Source: Myxococcales bacterium (lineage in GTDB: Bacteria > Myxococcota_A > Polyangia > Fen-1088). From it: 61,549 nucleotides of DNA. Each line of letters opens with the position of its first letter. Within the stretch, counting starts at the first letter, position 1. Below, one piece after another: positions 35,879 to 44,259 of this stretch. The notes under the pieces are model-generated. The model was not told the origin of the DNA and did not search any database. It saw only the letters and a list, made by a program, of their open reading frames with translations. The position numbers and the translations under genes are program-made. The stretch lies in assembly GCA_025350815.1 (NCBI GenBank), contig JANXXE010000124.1:1-61549 (forward strand), written 5' to 3'.

Positions 35879-36973
35879 TCAGTCCTTGTCGCCGAGAATG
35901 GCAACAACAAGATCTTGAATGTTCGCCTGCAGGAACTGGTACGTGGCCTCGTAGGCCGCGCGTACATCTGCGGGTGTCCCTTTCACAGTCGACGGATCCT
36001 GGACGCTCCAGTCCAGGCAGACCGCCTTCGTGGGCGGCGGCGGGAAAACCTTCTGGGCTTCCTTCGCCAGGGCCACCACGATCTGGTAGTGGTCGAAGTG
36101 CGGCACCTGGTGGGCGGCCTTCGACGTGTTGCCCGAGATGTCGATTCCCTTTTCCTTCAGGAATGAGACCGTTGCCGGGTCCACGGGCCGCGGGTCCAGG
36201 CCGGCACTGGCGAAGATGAACTTCGGCTGCCCCAGCGAATATCCGATGCCTTCCGCCATCTGGCTGCGGCACGAGTTGTGCTCGTCCACGAACAGCAGCC
36301 GAAAGGTTTCGGTACCCCGGTGCTTGGCGTACTCGCCCGTGCACATATACAGAACTTCCTGGCAGATGGCCTTTGCCTGATCGGAAACCCGTTCGAAACG
36401 GTTCACGATGGTCATCAGAGGGCTCAGCGCTTCAAGCGGAATTTTCCTCTGCTGCTGAAGCTGCACCAGCTCGTCATTGACCTTGTGGCGCAAAACGTCC
36501 ACCTGGTCCTCGGCTTCCATCGTCTTCTTGGCCAGATCGGCGTCCTGAGTCACGAAGGCCTGCACCGCACCCCGCAACATGGGCAGCGCCAGATTGGCGA
36601 TCGCCACGAAGCGGTCGTGAGGAACTTCGAACTCCATCTCGCTGATGGTCAGAATCTGCCGCGCGATGCTCTCGGCATAGTCGCCGATGCGTTCCAGTTC
36701 GAGGTTGATCTTGATGGTGACGTACGCGAAGCGAAGATTGCCGCCCACCGGCTGTTGGCGCAGCAGGAATTCCAGGCACAGGCGGTCGACTTCCTTTTCC
36801 AGCTCGTCGATGCGCTGATCGCGCAGAATCACCGAATAGGCGAGCTTGCGATTCCTTTCCGCCAGCGCCTGCAAGGAACTACGCAGGGCCACTTCGGCCA
36901 GGCCAGCCATCTCAGTCACCTTGCCGCGAATACGGGCGATGTCGCGTTGAAGGCTTTCCTCGAAATGGGTCAC
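35879..36973 (-). CDS. phoU: PhoU fused to an arsenate-reductase/LMW-phosphatase-like domain lacking the nucleophile
   Basis: Residues 1-215 form a complete PhoU with both metal-binding motifs (ERIGDYAE near 94-101 and ERVSDQA near 194-200). Residues 224-364 are an ArsC/LMW tyrosine-phosphatase-like domain: the phosphate loop reads VDEHNSCRSQMAEG, followed by FASAGLDPRPV and WSVQDPS with the general-acid Asp326. In active enzymes the loop begins with the nucleophilic Cys (CTGNSCRS); here that position is Asp230, with Glu231 and His232 next, while Cys235 and Arg236 remain. Catalysis by the usual route is therefore not expected; the domain may sense phosphate or arsenate. The start is GTG 36973, first gene of the pst operon, preceded by a Pho box. 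Confidence 0.9.
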   Translation of the reverse strand: MTHFEESLQRDIARIRGKVTEMAGLAEVALRSSLQALAERNRKLAYSVILRDQRIDELEKEVDRLCLEFLLRQQPVGGNLRFAYVTIKINLELERIGDYAESIARQILTISEMEFEVPHDRFVAIANLALPMLRGAVQAFVTQDADLAKKTMEAEDQVDVLRHKVNDELVQLQQQRKIPLEALSPLMTIVNRFERVSDQAKAICQEVLYMCTGEYAKHRGTETFRLLFVDEHNSCRSQMAEGIGYSLGQPKFIFASAGLDPRPVDPATVSFLKEKGIDISGNTSKAAHQVPHFDHYQIVVALAKEAQKVFPPPPTKAVCLDWSVQDPSTVKGTPADVRAAYEATYQFLQANIQDLVVAILGDKD

Positions 36974-37030
36974 GTCAATCTCTCATCGCGGGTGTAACGG
37001 CCCGACGGTCGCGACTGTGCCATGGGTACC

Positions 37031-37048
37031 GTGACAACTGGGTGACAA
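37031..37048 (-). promoter_or_regulatory. Pho box upstream of phoU-arsC-pstSCABB-phoR
   Basis: On the minus strand the site reads TTGTCACCCAGTTGTCAC: two perfect TTGTCAC units, start to start 11 bases apart. This is the spacing and core (TGTCA) of PhoB boxes. It lies about 58 bases before the GTG start of the fusion gene, a suitable place for activation. Confidence 0.8.
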
Positions 37049-37097
37049 TCACGCAAGCATCCCAACCCTCTGATCACGCATTGCTTCACGACGCCCC

Positions 37098-38258
37098 TCA
37101 AAACTTGGCCTGTAGCTGGGCCGTAAAGACATCGTTTCCTCGGCTGTTCACGCCCTGCTCGGCCAGGTGCTCGTAAACCAGGGTCCCGCGAAGATTCGCC
37201 GACACGGGCACCAGCAAGCCGCCACCCACTGTGGTCACCCGATCAATTGCGGCCGGCGCAGTGACCGTATCCGGGCAGCTTGAGTTCGCGCTGGTGTTCG
37301 GATCGAACTGGTCGACGCGCACGACCACGCCCAGATGCGTGCCGAGATCCTGGACCATCGTCAGGTACCAGCCGAACGCGGTGGCGTCCTTGCAGGGGTT
37401 CGCGGCCACGCCTGAAAACTCAATGTTCTTGTCGCGTGCCCAGATGATCTCGCCCTTGAGCGCGAACTTACCCAGCTTGGGGACCACGGCGTATACCTGC
37501 GCATCGGCCCCGACCCGCAGGCGGCTGAAGTTGTCGTAACTGGCCGGCATCGCGGGTACGGCGGCGGTCGCGGCCTTGGCGGACGTCGTCTTGAGCTCGT
37601 GTCCCCAGTGTCCCGACACGCCCAGGGTCACAAAACCAAATTCCGCCCCCACGCGTCCCACCAGATCCTTGAAACTGGTCTGATCGAAGGTGCCGTACTG
37701 GCTGTCGGTGGTAAACGCATTGCCGTTGATCACGGCGCCGTTGAAACGCAGGTGGCCATACTGCGCTTTCAGCCGCAGGCCTCGGTCGCGCTCGCCGGGA
37801 AACAGCTTTCGAATCACCAGAGATCTCTCGGGCATCTCTCGCTCGCCCGAGGACTGCAAGATCTCGTAGCCGAACGGAACCTTGAACTGCCCCATTGTCA
37901 GGTGCAGCTTCAGCGGCGTCCACGTGTCGATGAAGGTGGCCTCGGCGTCCTTCACCACCACGCCGTCACCGGTCGCATCGATCTGCAACAGGTACTCGGC
38001 ATTTGCCGTCGCATGCACGGCCTTCAGACGGCCCCGGCGGACAAAGAATCGATTCGTCCCCAGTGGCTTGCCGGCGGCGTCCAGCCCGAAGTTGGCGTCG
38101 TCATGCCATTCATAGCGGCTTTGGATGTACCCGCTGATCTTCAGGGGTTCGAAGGCGGGGTGGGCTTCGGCGGCAGGCGCCTCGGCCAGTGCCGGCGAAG
38201 AAATCAAGACCCAGCTCAGGGGCAAAATGCTGAACAGCTCACATGTTTTTCGTTTCAT
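37098..38258 (-). CDS. Phosphate-selective porin (OprO/OprP-like)
   Basis: The 386-residue protein has a signal peptide (cleavage near ALAEA) and strands typical of the OprP/OprO porin family: ISGYIQSRYEWHDD at the start, the FFVRRGRLKAVH segment and a C-terminal Phe (QLQAKF). It would pass phosphate or polyphosphate through the outer membrane. Its position directly upstream of the pst operon on the same strand, and its own Pho-box-like site, support a phosphate role. There are 124 bases between its stop and the phoU-arsC start, which carry the second Pho box, so it is probably a separate transcript. Confidence 0.88.
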   Translation of the reverse strand: MKRKTCELFSILPLSWVLISSPALAEAPAAEAHPAFEPLKISGYIQSRYEWHDDANFGLDAAGKPLGTNRFFVRRGRLKAVHATANAEYLLQIDATGDGVVVKDAEATFIDTWTPLKLHLTMGQFKVPFGYEILQSSGEREMPERSLVIRKLFPGERDRGLRLKAQYGHLRFNGAVINGNAFTTDSQYGTFDQTSFKDLVGRVGAEFGFVTLGVSGHWGHELKTTSAKAATAAVPAMPASYDNFSRLRVGADAQVYAVVPKLGKFALKGEIIWARDKNIEFSGVAANPCKDATAFGWYLTMVQDLGTHLGVVVRVDQFDPNTSANSSCPDTVTAPAAIDRVTTVGGGLLVPVSANLRGTLVYEHLAEQGVNSRGNDVFTAQLQAKF

Positions 38259-38282
38259 GGACTGTCACTATGTCGACCCTGT

Positions 38283-38300
38283 GTGACAGCTGGGTGTCGT
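38283..38300 (-). promoter_or_regulatory. Pho-box-like site upstream of the porin gene
   Basis: On the minus strand the site reads ACGACACCCAGCTGTCAC and matches the pst operon box at 14 of 18 positions, including the whole CACCCAG centre and the second TGTCAC unit. A weaker third unit follows with 11-base period (GGTCGAC). It lies 25 bases before the ATG at 38258. Confidence 0.65.
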
Positions 38301-38388
38301 TTTCGAAAACCCGCGGCGACGCCCAAAACTATCTCATCGTCTCAATCAGTAATGTACTTTACTGTTCTTATTGTTAAGATATAGGGCA

Positions 38389-40071
38389 ATGCGTGCGTTG
38401 GCGACAGAGCGTTCCCGTCGAGGAGCAGGCGCGCGGCGAACCACGTACACCTTGCTTGACCGCATCGGCCGCGGTGGCATGGCGGATGTCTTCAAGGCTG
38501 TCATGCGCCAGGCCGATGGGACCTCTCGTCTGTGCGTGGTCAAACGGATTCGCGCGGACAAGCAGCAGTCCGTGGCGATGGCGCAAATGATGGAGGACGA
38601 AGCGCAGATCACCGCGGCCTTGCGCCACCCGGGCATCGTCAAGATTTTCGAACACGGCACCGTGGAGGACACGTACATCCTGGCGATGGAATACCTCGAC
38701 GGCGAGGATCTGGCCGCCGTGATGGAAACGTTGGCCCGGCAGGGCGTAGATCACCTGCCGCTGTCGGTCGCCGTCTTCGTGGCCCACCAGGTGGCCGGTG
38801 CCCTTGGGCATGCCCACAGCCTGACCGACCAGCACGGGCGCCACCTGGGACTGGTCCACCGGGACGTGAGTCCGGCCAACATCATGCTGGGCTTCAGCGG
38901 TGCCACGACGATCCTCGACTTCGGTGTGGCCAAGCTGACCGAGTTCGTGCGCCAGGGGCGCACCGTCGCCGGGCGCATCAAGGGCAAAGCCGCGTACATG
39001 GCCCCCGAACAAGTGCGGGGCGCACCCCTCGACGCGCGTGTCGATGTGTTCGCCCTGGGCGTCGTATTGTGGGAAATGCTGACCGGCCGTCGATTGTTCG
39101 CCAGTCCGAATGTGTCGACGACCATGACAAATGTGCTCGAGGCCGAGATTCCCCCTCCGTCATGTTTCCGCGCCGAGATCCCGGATGAACTCGACGAGGT
39201 GGTGCTGCGCGCGCTCGAGCGCGACCCGGCCAAGCGCTTCGCCTCAGCGCGCGCCCTGGCGCACGCACTGACGCCCTTCCTGCGCGCACGCCGCCTGGAA
39301 CGCCAGGCGCTAGCCCATCTTCTGGGCCAGCTATTTCCCGAGGGCAGACCCGCGCGAAACCAGCGCACGAAGCAGATCGAAAGCGGCGCGACCCTCCCGG
39401 GCGACGATTTGGTATTCACCGAACTACCCGGGCTGCACCCGGATCGCGATCACGTGACGGTCAGACGGCGACGACCCGCCTCGCAGAATACGGGACCGCA
39501 GGGGGACGCGGGCACTTCGTCCGATGTGACCCGGATCGAGACGCCCCCGCGCCCGCGCCGCAGGGGCGTCAGGACGTCGCCCGCCATGCCTGCCTGGGCG
39601 CCCGAGTTACCGGCGGCGCCCGCACTGCCGTTTCCGGTTCACGCTGCGGGTTCAGGGCGACGACAGAACGGTGTCGCGGGTGGCGTCCTTGCCGCCGCGC
39701 TGCTGACCGGCGCGCTTATTTTGGCGTCGACCTGGCCGACCGGTGGCAGGGGCGGAAGCGCGACGGTCGCGACTCCCTCACCCGGGTCGGCCCCCTCGTT
39801 CATCAGCATCGCCCGTGCACGGCGCCCGGCACCAAGACGCACCGTCGCGGATCCGCCCGAGCCCCGCGCGGCAGATGCCGTGGCGGTTCAGATTCCCGCC
39901 AAACGCCCGCGGCCCGCACACGCGCCCGATCCGGTACGGGCCGCGCACTCCACCGTTGCCGCCGTTGGCCGGAGCGGGGCGGGTCCCATGGATCCCTTCG
40001 CGCCAGATGTGTCCGCCCCACGGGCGAACAGGTCGACGCTTATCGATCCGTTTGCGCCGTCTGCACGCTGA
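38389..40071 (+). CDS. Hanks-type Ser/Thr protein kinase with HRDVSPAN loop
   Basis: The 560-residue protein has a complete N-terminal kinase domain: IGRGGMADVFKA, VVKRI, HRDVSPAN (the Myxococcota-type catalytic loop), DFGVAK and AAYMAPEQ. The second half is a Pro/Arg-rich linker with one hydrophobic segment (GVLAAALLTGALILAS) and an external tail containing MDPFAP and ending LIDPFAPSAR. ATG 38389 is chosen; a TTG at 38371 is also in frame. The region just before it (38335-38385) is markedly AT-rich and should hold the promoter. Its 3' end overlaps the convergent permease gene by 32 bases. Confidence 0.92.
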   Translation: MRALATERSRRGAGARRTTYTLLDRIGRGGMADVFKAVMRQADGTSRLCVVKRIRADKQQSVAMAQMMEDEAQITAALRHPGIVKIFEHGTVEDTYILAMEYLDGEDLAAVMETLARQGVDHLPLSVAVFVAHQVAGALGHAHSLTDQHGRHLGLVHRDVSPANIMLGFSGATTILDFGVAKLTEFVRQGRTVAGRIKGKAAYMAPEQVRGAPLDARVDVFALGVVLWEMLTGRRLFASPNVSTTMTNVLEAEIPPPSCFRAEIPDELDEVVLRALERDPAKRFASARALAHALTPFLRARRLERQALAHLLGQLFPEGRPARNQRTKQIESGATLPGDDLVFTELPGLHPDRDHVTVRRRRPASQNTGPQGDAGTSSDVTRIETPPRPRRRGVRTSPAMPAWAPELPAAPALPFPVHAAGSGRRQNGVAGGVLAAALLTGALILASTWPTGGRGGSATVATPSPGSAPSFISIARARRPAPRRTVADPPEPRAADAVAVQIPAKRPRPAHAPDPVRAAHSTVAAVGRSGAGPMDPFAPDVSAPRANRSTLIDPFAPSAR

Positions 40072-41443
40072 AGCGACGGTAGACGCGATAGACGGGAAAG
40101 CCGAGGGCGGCGATCAGCAGGCCGTAAATGGGCGAGTAATTGCCATCCTTCCATTCACCCCAGACGATGGCCGACACACCGGCCAATGTCCCGACGACGA
40201 ACAGCAAGGGAACCAGCGGATAAAGGGGCACACGGAAGGGCCGGGCGGTGTCCGCCATCGTTCGGCGCAGCACGAACACGGCACCCACGGCGAACAGCAG
40301 CGCGCACCATTCGACGACCACGAAGTAGGTCGTCAGCTTGTCAAAGTCGCGCAGCAGGAAAACCAGCAGCACGGCGATGCTCGACTGCACCAGGATGGCC
40401 ACGTCGGGCGTGAAGCGCGTCGGGTGGTGATGGCCGAGAATCCGGAAGATCAATCCATCCCGCGCCATCGCGTAGGTGGCCCGCGGCTTGACCAGGACGT
40501 TGCCGCTGAGCGAGCCGAATACGCTGCCGACGATGCACAGGCCGACGATCGTGCCACCCGTCGGCCCCAGCACTTCGCGCATCACGCGGGCGGCGATACC
40601 GGTCTTTTCAAGCGCCATGGCATCCACGGGAACGACGTACAGGTAGGCCACGTTGGCGCCGAGGTACAAAACCACAATCACCAACATGCCGGCCACGATT
40701 ATGCGTGTCAGCAGACGCTCGGGCGCGACCACCTCACCGGCAACCATGCTGACGCCGATCCAACCGTCGTAAGTCCAGATCACCGAAGCCACCGCCCGGG
40801 CCAGGGCCGCGTGGTCCACGGCCGCGCCCGTCGCCTGGGTCAGGTGCGACCACGACCCGTGCGAGAAGCCGAAGGCCGCCAGCAAGATCGCCACCAGGGC
40901 CCCGACCTTCACCAGGGTCAGCACCGCACCCAGTGCAGAGCCGGCGCTTGTTCCCAACAGATTGATCACGGTCACGACGACAATCATCCCAACCGCGACG
41001 CACGGGACGAACATCGGGGGCAACGTCTGCGGCGATATGTTCAAAGCCGCCAGAAGAAAATCCACGGTCACTGTCGCCAGGGACGCGCTGGCGGCGGGCC
41101 CCGTGATCAACGTATACAGCCACCCGAACGCGAACGCGGCGCCGTTGCCGTAAGCCAGTCGCAAGTAGACGTAGATACCGCCCGTGCGCGGCAACATGGA
41201 GGCAAGTTCGGCCAGCGTCAGTGCGCCGCACACGCTGATAATCCCGAACAGCGTCCAAAGGCCCAGAATCAGCGTTGGGGACGGAACCAGCGCCGCGATG
41301 GTCGGCGGCTTGCGAAAGATGCCGCTGCCAATCGTCAGGCCGACGACCAACGCGATGCCACCCCAAAGGCCAATCACACGATGCAGCTCGCCTGCGGGGG
41401 CGGCGCCATCGGGCGCGGTCTTCGTAGCCATCGGGTCAGCCAT
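40040..41443 (-). CDS. APC-superfamily amino acid permease
   Basis: The 467-residue protein has 12 hydrophobic segments and the APC signature near the start (IGLWGGIALVVGLTIGSGIF), with GALTLAELASMLPRTGGIYVYL and MARDGLIF further on, matching the LAT/YfnA-like amino acid transporters. Substrate is not told by the sequence. Its stop lies 32 bases inside the convergent kinase gene. It lies back to back with the Gfo/Idh gene, with 134 bases between. Confidence 0.9.
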   Translation of the reverse strand: MADPMATKTAPDGAAPAGELHRVIGLWGGIALVVGLTIGSGIFRKPPTIAALVPSPTLILGLWTLFGIISVCGALTLAELASMLPRTGGIYVYLRLAYGNGAAFAFGWLYTLITGPAASASLATVTVDFLLAALNISPQTLPPMFVPCVAVGMIVVVTVINLLGTSAGSALGAVLTLVKVGALVAILLAAFGFSHGSWSHLTQATGAAVDHAALARAVASVIWTYDGWIGVSMVAGEVVAPERLLTRIIVAGMLVIVVLYLGANVAYLYVVPVDAMALEKTGIAARVMREVLGPTGGTIVGLCIVGSVFGSLSGNVLVKPRATYAMARDGLIFRILGHHHPTRFTPDVAILVQSSIAVLLVFLLRDFDKLTTYFVVVEWCALLFAVGAVFVLRRTMADTARPFRVPLYPLVPLLFVVGTLAGVSAIVWGEWKDGNYSPIYGLLIAALGFPVYRVYRRFSVQTAQTDR

Positions 41444-41577
41444 CTGGAAGCGGCGCAGTCTAGCCGAGATCGATTGTGGTGGGAATGCGCTATCCGGGCG
41501 GTGTCGCCCCTACCCCGCTGTTCTTCGCCCCGGCGCGCCGGTAATTGGGTCATTATGCTGGCCGAGAGGAACAACCC

Positions 41578-42885
41578 ATGAGCGACAGAATCTTCAATCG
41601 ATTTGCGGCGGCGTCACGACGGGGCTTTGTCAAGGGCGCGGGCGTCGCTGCGGCGGCGGGCGCGATGGCCGGACATCTTTTGCGGGCTCCGCGCGCCCGC
41701 GGCGCCTCGACCCAGGATGTGTTGCGCGTGGGCCTGGTCGGGTGCGGCGGACGCGGGACGGGCGCCGCGGCGCAGGCCCTGGCGGCCGATAAAAACGTGC
41801 AATTGGTCGCCCTGGGCGACGTATTCGCCGACCGCCTGGAAAGCAGCCTGGCGCTTCTGCAGAAGAAGGAAGAAGTCGCGTCCCGCATCGATGTACCCAA
41901 GGAACGGCGCTTCGTCGGATTCGACGCCTACAAGGGCGTCATCGACAGCGGCATCGACGTTATCTTGCTGACCACCCCGCCGCACTTCCGTCCCCTGCAC
42001 ATGCAGGCGGCCGTGGACGCGGGCAAGCACGTGTTCGCGGAAAAGCCCGTCGCAGTCGACGCGCCCGGCGTGCGCAAGGTCCTGGCTGCGTGCGCGGACG
42101 CGAAGAAGAAGAACCTGTCCGTGCTGTCGGGTCTGTGCTGGCGCTACCACCAACCGCACGTGGAGACCATTCGGCGCGTCCATGACGGCGCAATCGGGGA
42201 AATCCGCGCCATCTTCGCCAACGACTTCCGCGGACCCATCTGGGCCAAGCCGCGCAAACCCGGATGGTCGGATATGGAGTACCAGATGCACAACTGGTAC
42301 TACTTCCCGTGGATTTCGGGCGACTTCAATGTCGAGCAGCACGTGCACCTGCTGGACACCTGTTCGTGGGCGCTCAAGGGTCAGTACCCGGTGAAGGCCT
42401 ACGGGACGGGCGGGCGCGCCTGGCGCAACGACGCCGAAACCGGAACGATCTATGACCACCACGCGGTCACCTTCGAGTTCGCCAACGGGATGAAGCTGAT
42501 GTCGCATTGTCGGCAGTACAGCGGCTGCCTCAACAACACCGAGGTCACACTCGTGGGCGTCAAGGGCGAAGCGGCGGTCGTGACCCCCGACCTGCGCATC
42601 ACCACCGGCAAGCGCACGTGGAAGCCCCGGGAGGACAAATCGGACAAATATCAAAGCGAGCACGACGCGTTGTTCGCCGCCCTTCGCCGGGGCCAGCGGA
42701 TCGACAACGGCGACTACATGGCCAAAAGCACGCTGATGGGCATCATGGGACGTATGGCCAGCTACACCGGGCAGTTGATCACCTGGGATCAGGCGATGGA
42801 CTCGAAGGAAGATCTGTCCCCCGCCAAGTACGAATGGGGTGCGCTGCCGCCGCCGGTGATTGCGGTGCCGGGGCCCAAGGCCTAG
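41578..42885 (+). CDS. Tat-exported Gfo/Idh/MocA-family oxidoreductase
   Basis: The 435-residue protein has a twin-arginine signal (SRRGFVKGAGVAAAAG) and a Rossmann NAD(P)-binding domain (VGLVGCGGRGTGAAAQA) with the FAEKPVAVD motif of the family. The C-terminal half includes DFNVEQHVHLLDTCSWALKG, where the catalytic His region lies. Exported forms with tightly bound cofactor act on sugars or glycosides in the periplasm, as known for glucose-fructose oxidoreductase; the substrate here is unknown. A GAGGAA site precedes ATG 41578. The threonine dehydratase gene follows at once. Confidence 0.88.
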   Translation: MSDRIFNRFAAASRRGFVKGAGVAAAAGAMAGHLLRAPRARGASTQDVLRVGLVGCGGRGTGAAAQALAADKNVQLVALGDVFADRLESSLALLQKKEEVASRIDVPKERRFVGFDAYKGVIDSGIDVILLTTPPHFRPLHMQAAVDAGKHVFAEKPVAVDAPGVRKVLAACADAKKKNLSVLSGLCWRYHQPHVETIRRVHDGAIGEIRAIFANDFRGPIWAKPRKPGWSDMEYQMHNWYYFPWISGDFNVEQHVHLLDTCSWALKGQYPVKAYGTGGRAWRNDAETGTIYDHHAVTFEFANGMKLMSHCRQYSGCLNNTEVTLVGVKGEAAVVTPDLRITTGKRTWKPREDKSDKYQSEHDALFAALRRGQRIDNGDYMAKSTLMGIMGRMASYTGQLITWDQAMDSKEDLSPAKYEWGALPPPVIAVPGPKA

Positions 42886-44134
42886 CCTGATCACAGCCGC
42901 CGACATACAGCAGGCGCGCCTGCGCATTGCGGGCCGGATCTATGAAAGTCCGTGTGCGCACAGCGAAACCCTGAGCCGTCTGACGGGTGCGCAGTGTTTT
43001 CTGAAGCTGGAAAACCTGCAGATGACCGGCTCGTTCAAAGAGCGCGGGGCGTGTAACAAGCTGACCGCGATGACGGCCGCACAGGTCGCAGCCGGGGTCA
43101 TCTGCGCCAGCGCCGGCAATCACGCGCAGGGCGTCGCCTACCACGCCGCACGCCTGGGCATCGACGCCACGATCGTGATGCCGGAGGCCGCGCCCCTGAA
43201 CAAGGTCGAAAACACGCGGGCTTTCGGTGGCACGACGGGCAAGGTGCGGGTCGTCCTTCACGGTGCGAACTTCGACGACGCGAACGAGCAAGCGCTGCGC
43301 ATCCAGGCCGCCGAGGGACGTACCTTCGTGCATGCCTTCGACGATGATCTGGTGATCGCGGGCCAGGGTACGGTGGGCCTTGAACTCATCGAACAGAACC
43401 CGGACCTCGAGGCGGTGGTGGTGGCCATCGGCGGCGGCGGATTGATAGGCGGCATCGCGGTCGCCGTGAAGGCGGCCAACCCCGCCATCAAGGTCTACGG
43501 CGTCGAGACCGCGGCGCTGGCCTCGATGAAAGAGGCCGTGCGTCTCGACGGTCCCGTGACCCTGCCCGCCGCGCGCACGATCGCCGAAGGCATCGCGATA
43601 CGGCGCGCGTCCGACCGCACCTTGGCCCTGACCAAACGCTACGTCGACGACATTGTGCTAGTCGACGAGGAAGAAATCGCCGCCGCGATTCTGACCCTCC
43701 TGGAAAAAGAGAAGACCGTTGCGGAAGGGGCTGGCGCGGCGCCGCTGGCGGCCCTGTTGCACGACGGCTTGCCCGCAGTGAAGGGGCGCAAGACGGCGCT
43801 TGTCATCGGCGGTGGCAACATCGACGTGAACGTGATCAGCCGCATCATCGAGCGCGGCCTGGCCCGATCGGGGCGGCTCATGCGTCTTGAGGTCAGGATT
43901 CCCGATGTCAGTGGCTCGCTGGCCCAGCTGGCGACCGCCGTGGCCGGCACCCGCGCGAACATCATCGAGATCAATCACGAACGCACTTTCGCCGATGCGG
44001 GTCTAAGTGAAGTCGTGGTCGAGCTGGTTCTCGAGATGCGCGGCTGGGACCACGGCAACGACCTGATGCGGGCACTGGGTGCCGCCGGATATTCCGCGCA
44101 GCTTGTGAAGCCCGGGCCCCGCCACGTGGGCTGA
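42860..44134 (+). CDS. ilvA: Threonine dehydratase (PLP-dependent) with C-terminal ACT domain
   Basis: The protein of up to 424 residues is a fold-type II PLP enzyme: MTGSFKERGA holds the PLP lysine, SAGNHAQGVAY and GGGGLIGG bind the cofactor phosphate and ring. A C-terminal ACT domain (LEVRIPDVSGSLAQLATAV) suggests amino-acid control. It deaminates threonine to 2-oxobutanoate for isoleucine synthesis or catabolism. The start is unclear. GTG 42860 overlaps the previous gene by 26 bases; homology would favour LITAADIQ, which begins at a CTG (42887) with an AAGG before it. Confidence 0.92.
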   Translation: MRCRGPRPSLITAADIQQARLRIAGRIYESPCAHSETLSRLTGAQCFLKLENLQMTGSFKERGACNKLTAMTAAQVAAGVICASAGNHAQGVAYHAARLGIDATIVMPEAAPLNKVENTRAFGGTTGKVRVVLHGANFDDANEQALRIQAAEGRTFVHAFDDDLVIAGQGTVGLELIEQNPDLEAVVVAIGGGGLIGGIAVAVKAANPAIKVYGVETAALASMKEAVRLDGPVTLPAARTIAEGIAIRRASDRTLALTKRYVDDIVLVDEEEIAAAILTLLEKEKTVAEGAGAAPLAALLHDGLPAVKGRKTALVIGGGNIDVNVISRIIERGLARSGRLMRLEVRIPDVSGSLAQLATAVAGTRANIIEINHERTFADAGLSEVVVELVLEMRGWDHGNDLMRALGAAGYSAQLVKPGPRHVG

Positions 44135-44161
44135 GTCCTTCATCACCGACACCGATCACCC

Positions 44162-44197
44162 TGAGGCACCGTGAGGCACCGTGAGGCACCGTGAGGC
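44162..44197. repeat. 10-bp tandem repeat, 3.6 copies
   Basis: The unit TGAGGCACCG is repeated three times perfectly, plus TGAGGC, in the intergenic region between the threonine dehydratase and ATP-grasp genes. It has no dyad symmetry worth noting. Copy number may vary by slippage. Confidence 0.9.
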
Positions 44198-44259
44198 TCG
44201 CGCACTCGGTTTCGATCGGATACAGTGTTGTCTGTAAAGAGCACGGTGGCTGAGATTCA

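Noticed and set aside
35879-36973. Active arsenate reductase fused to PhoU
   Set aside because: The nucleophilic Cys position is Asp230, and no ars genes are near.
39743-41581. 612-codon open frame on the plus strand
   Set aside because: It is antisense to the permease gene, which has clear APC motifs; its product is Gln/Arg/His-rich with no family pattern. Long antisense frames are expected at this GC content.
44162-44197. CRISPR-like array
   Set aside because: Units are 10 bases with no spacers and there are no cas genes nearby.
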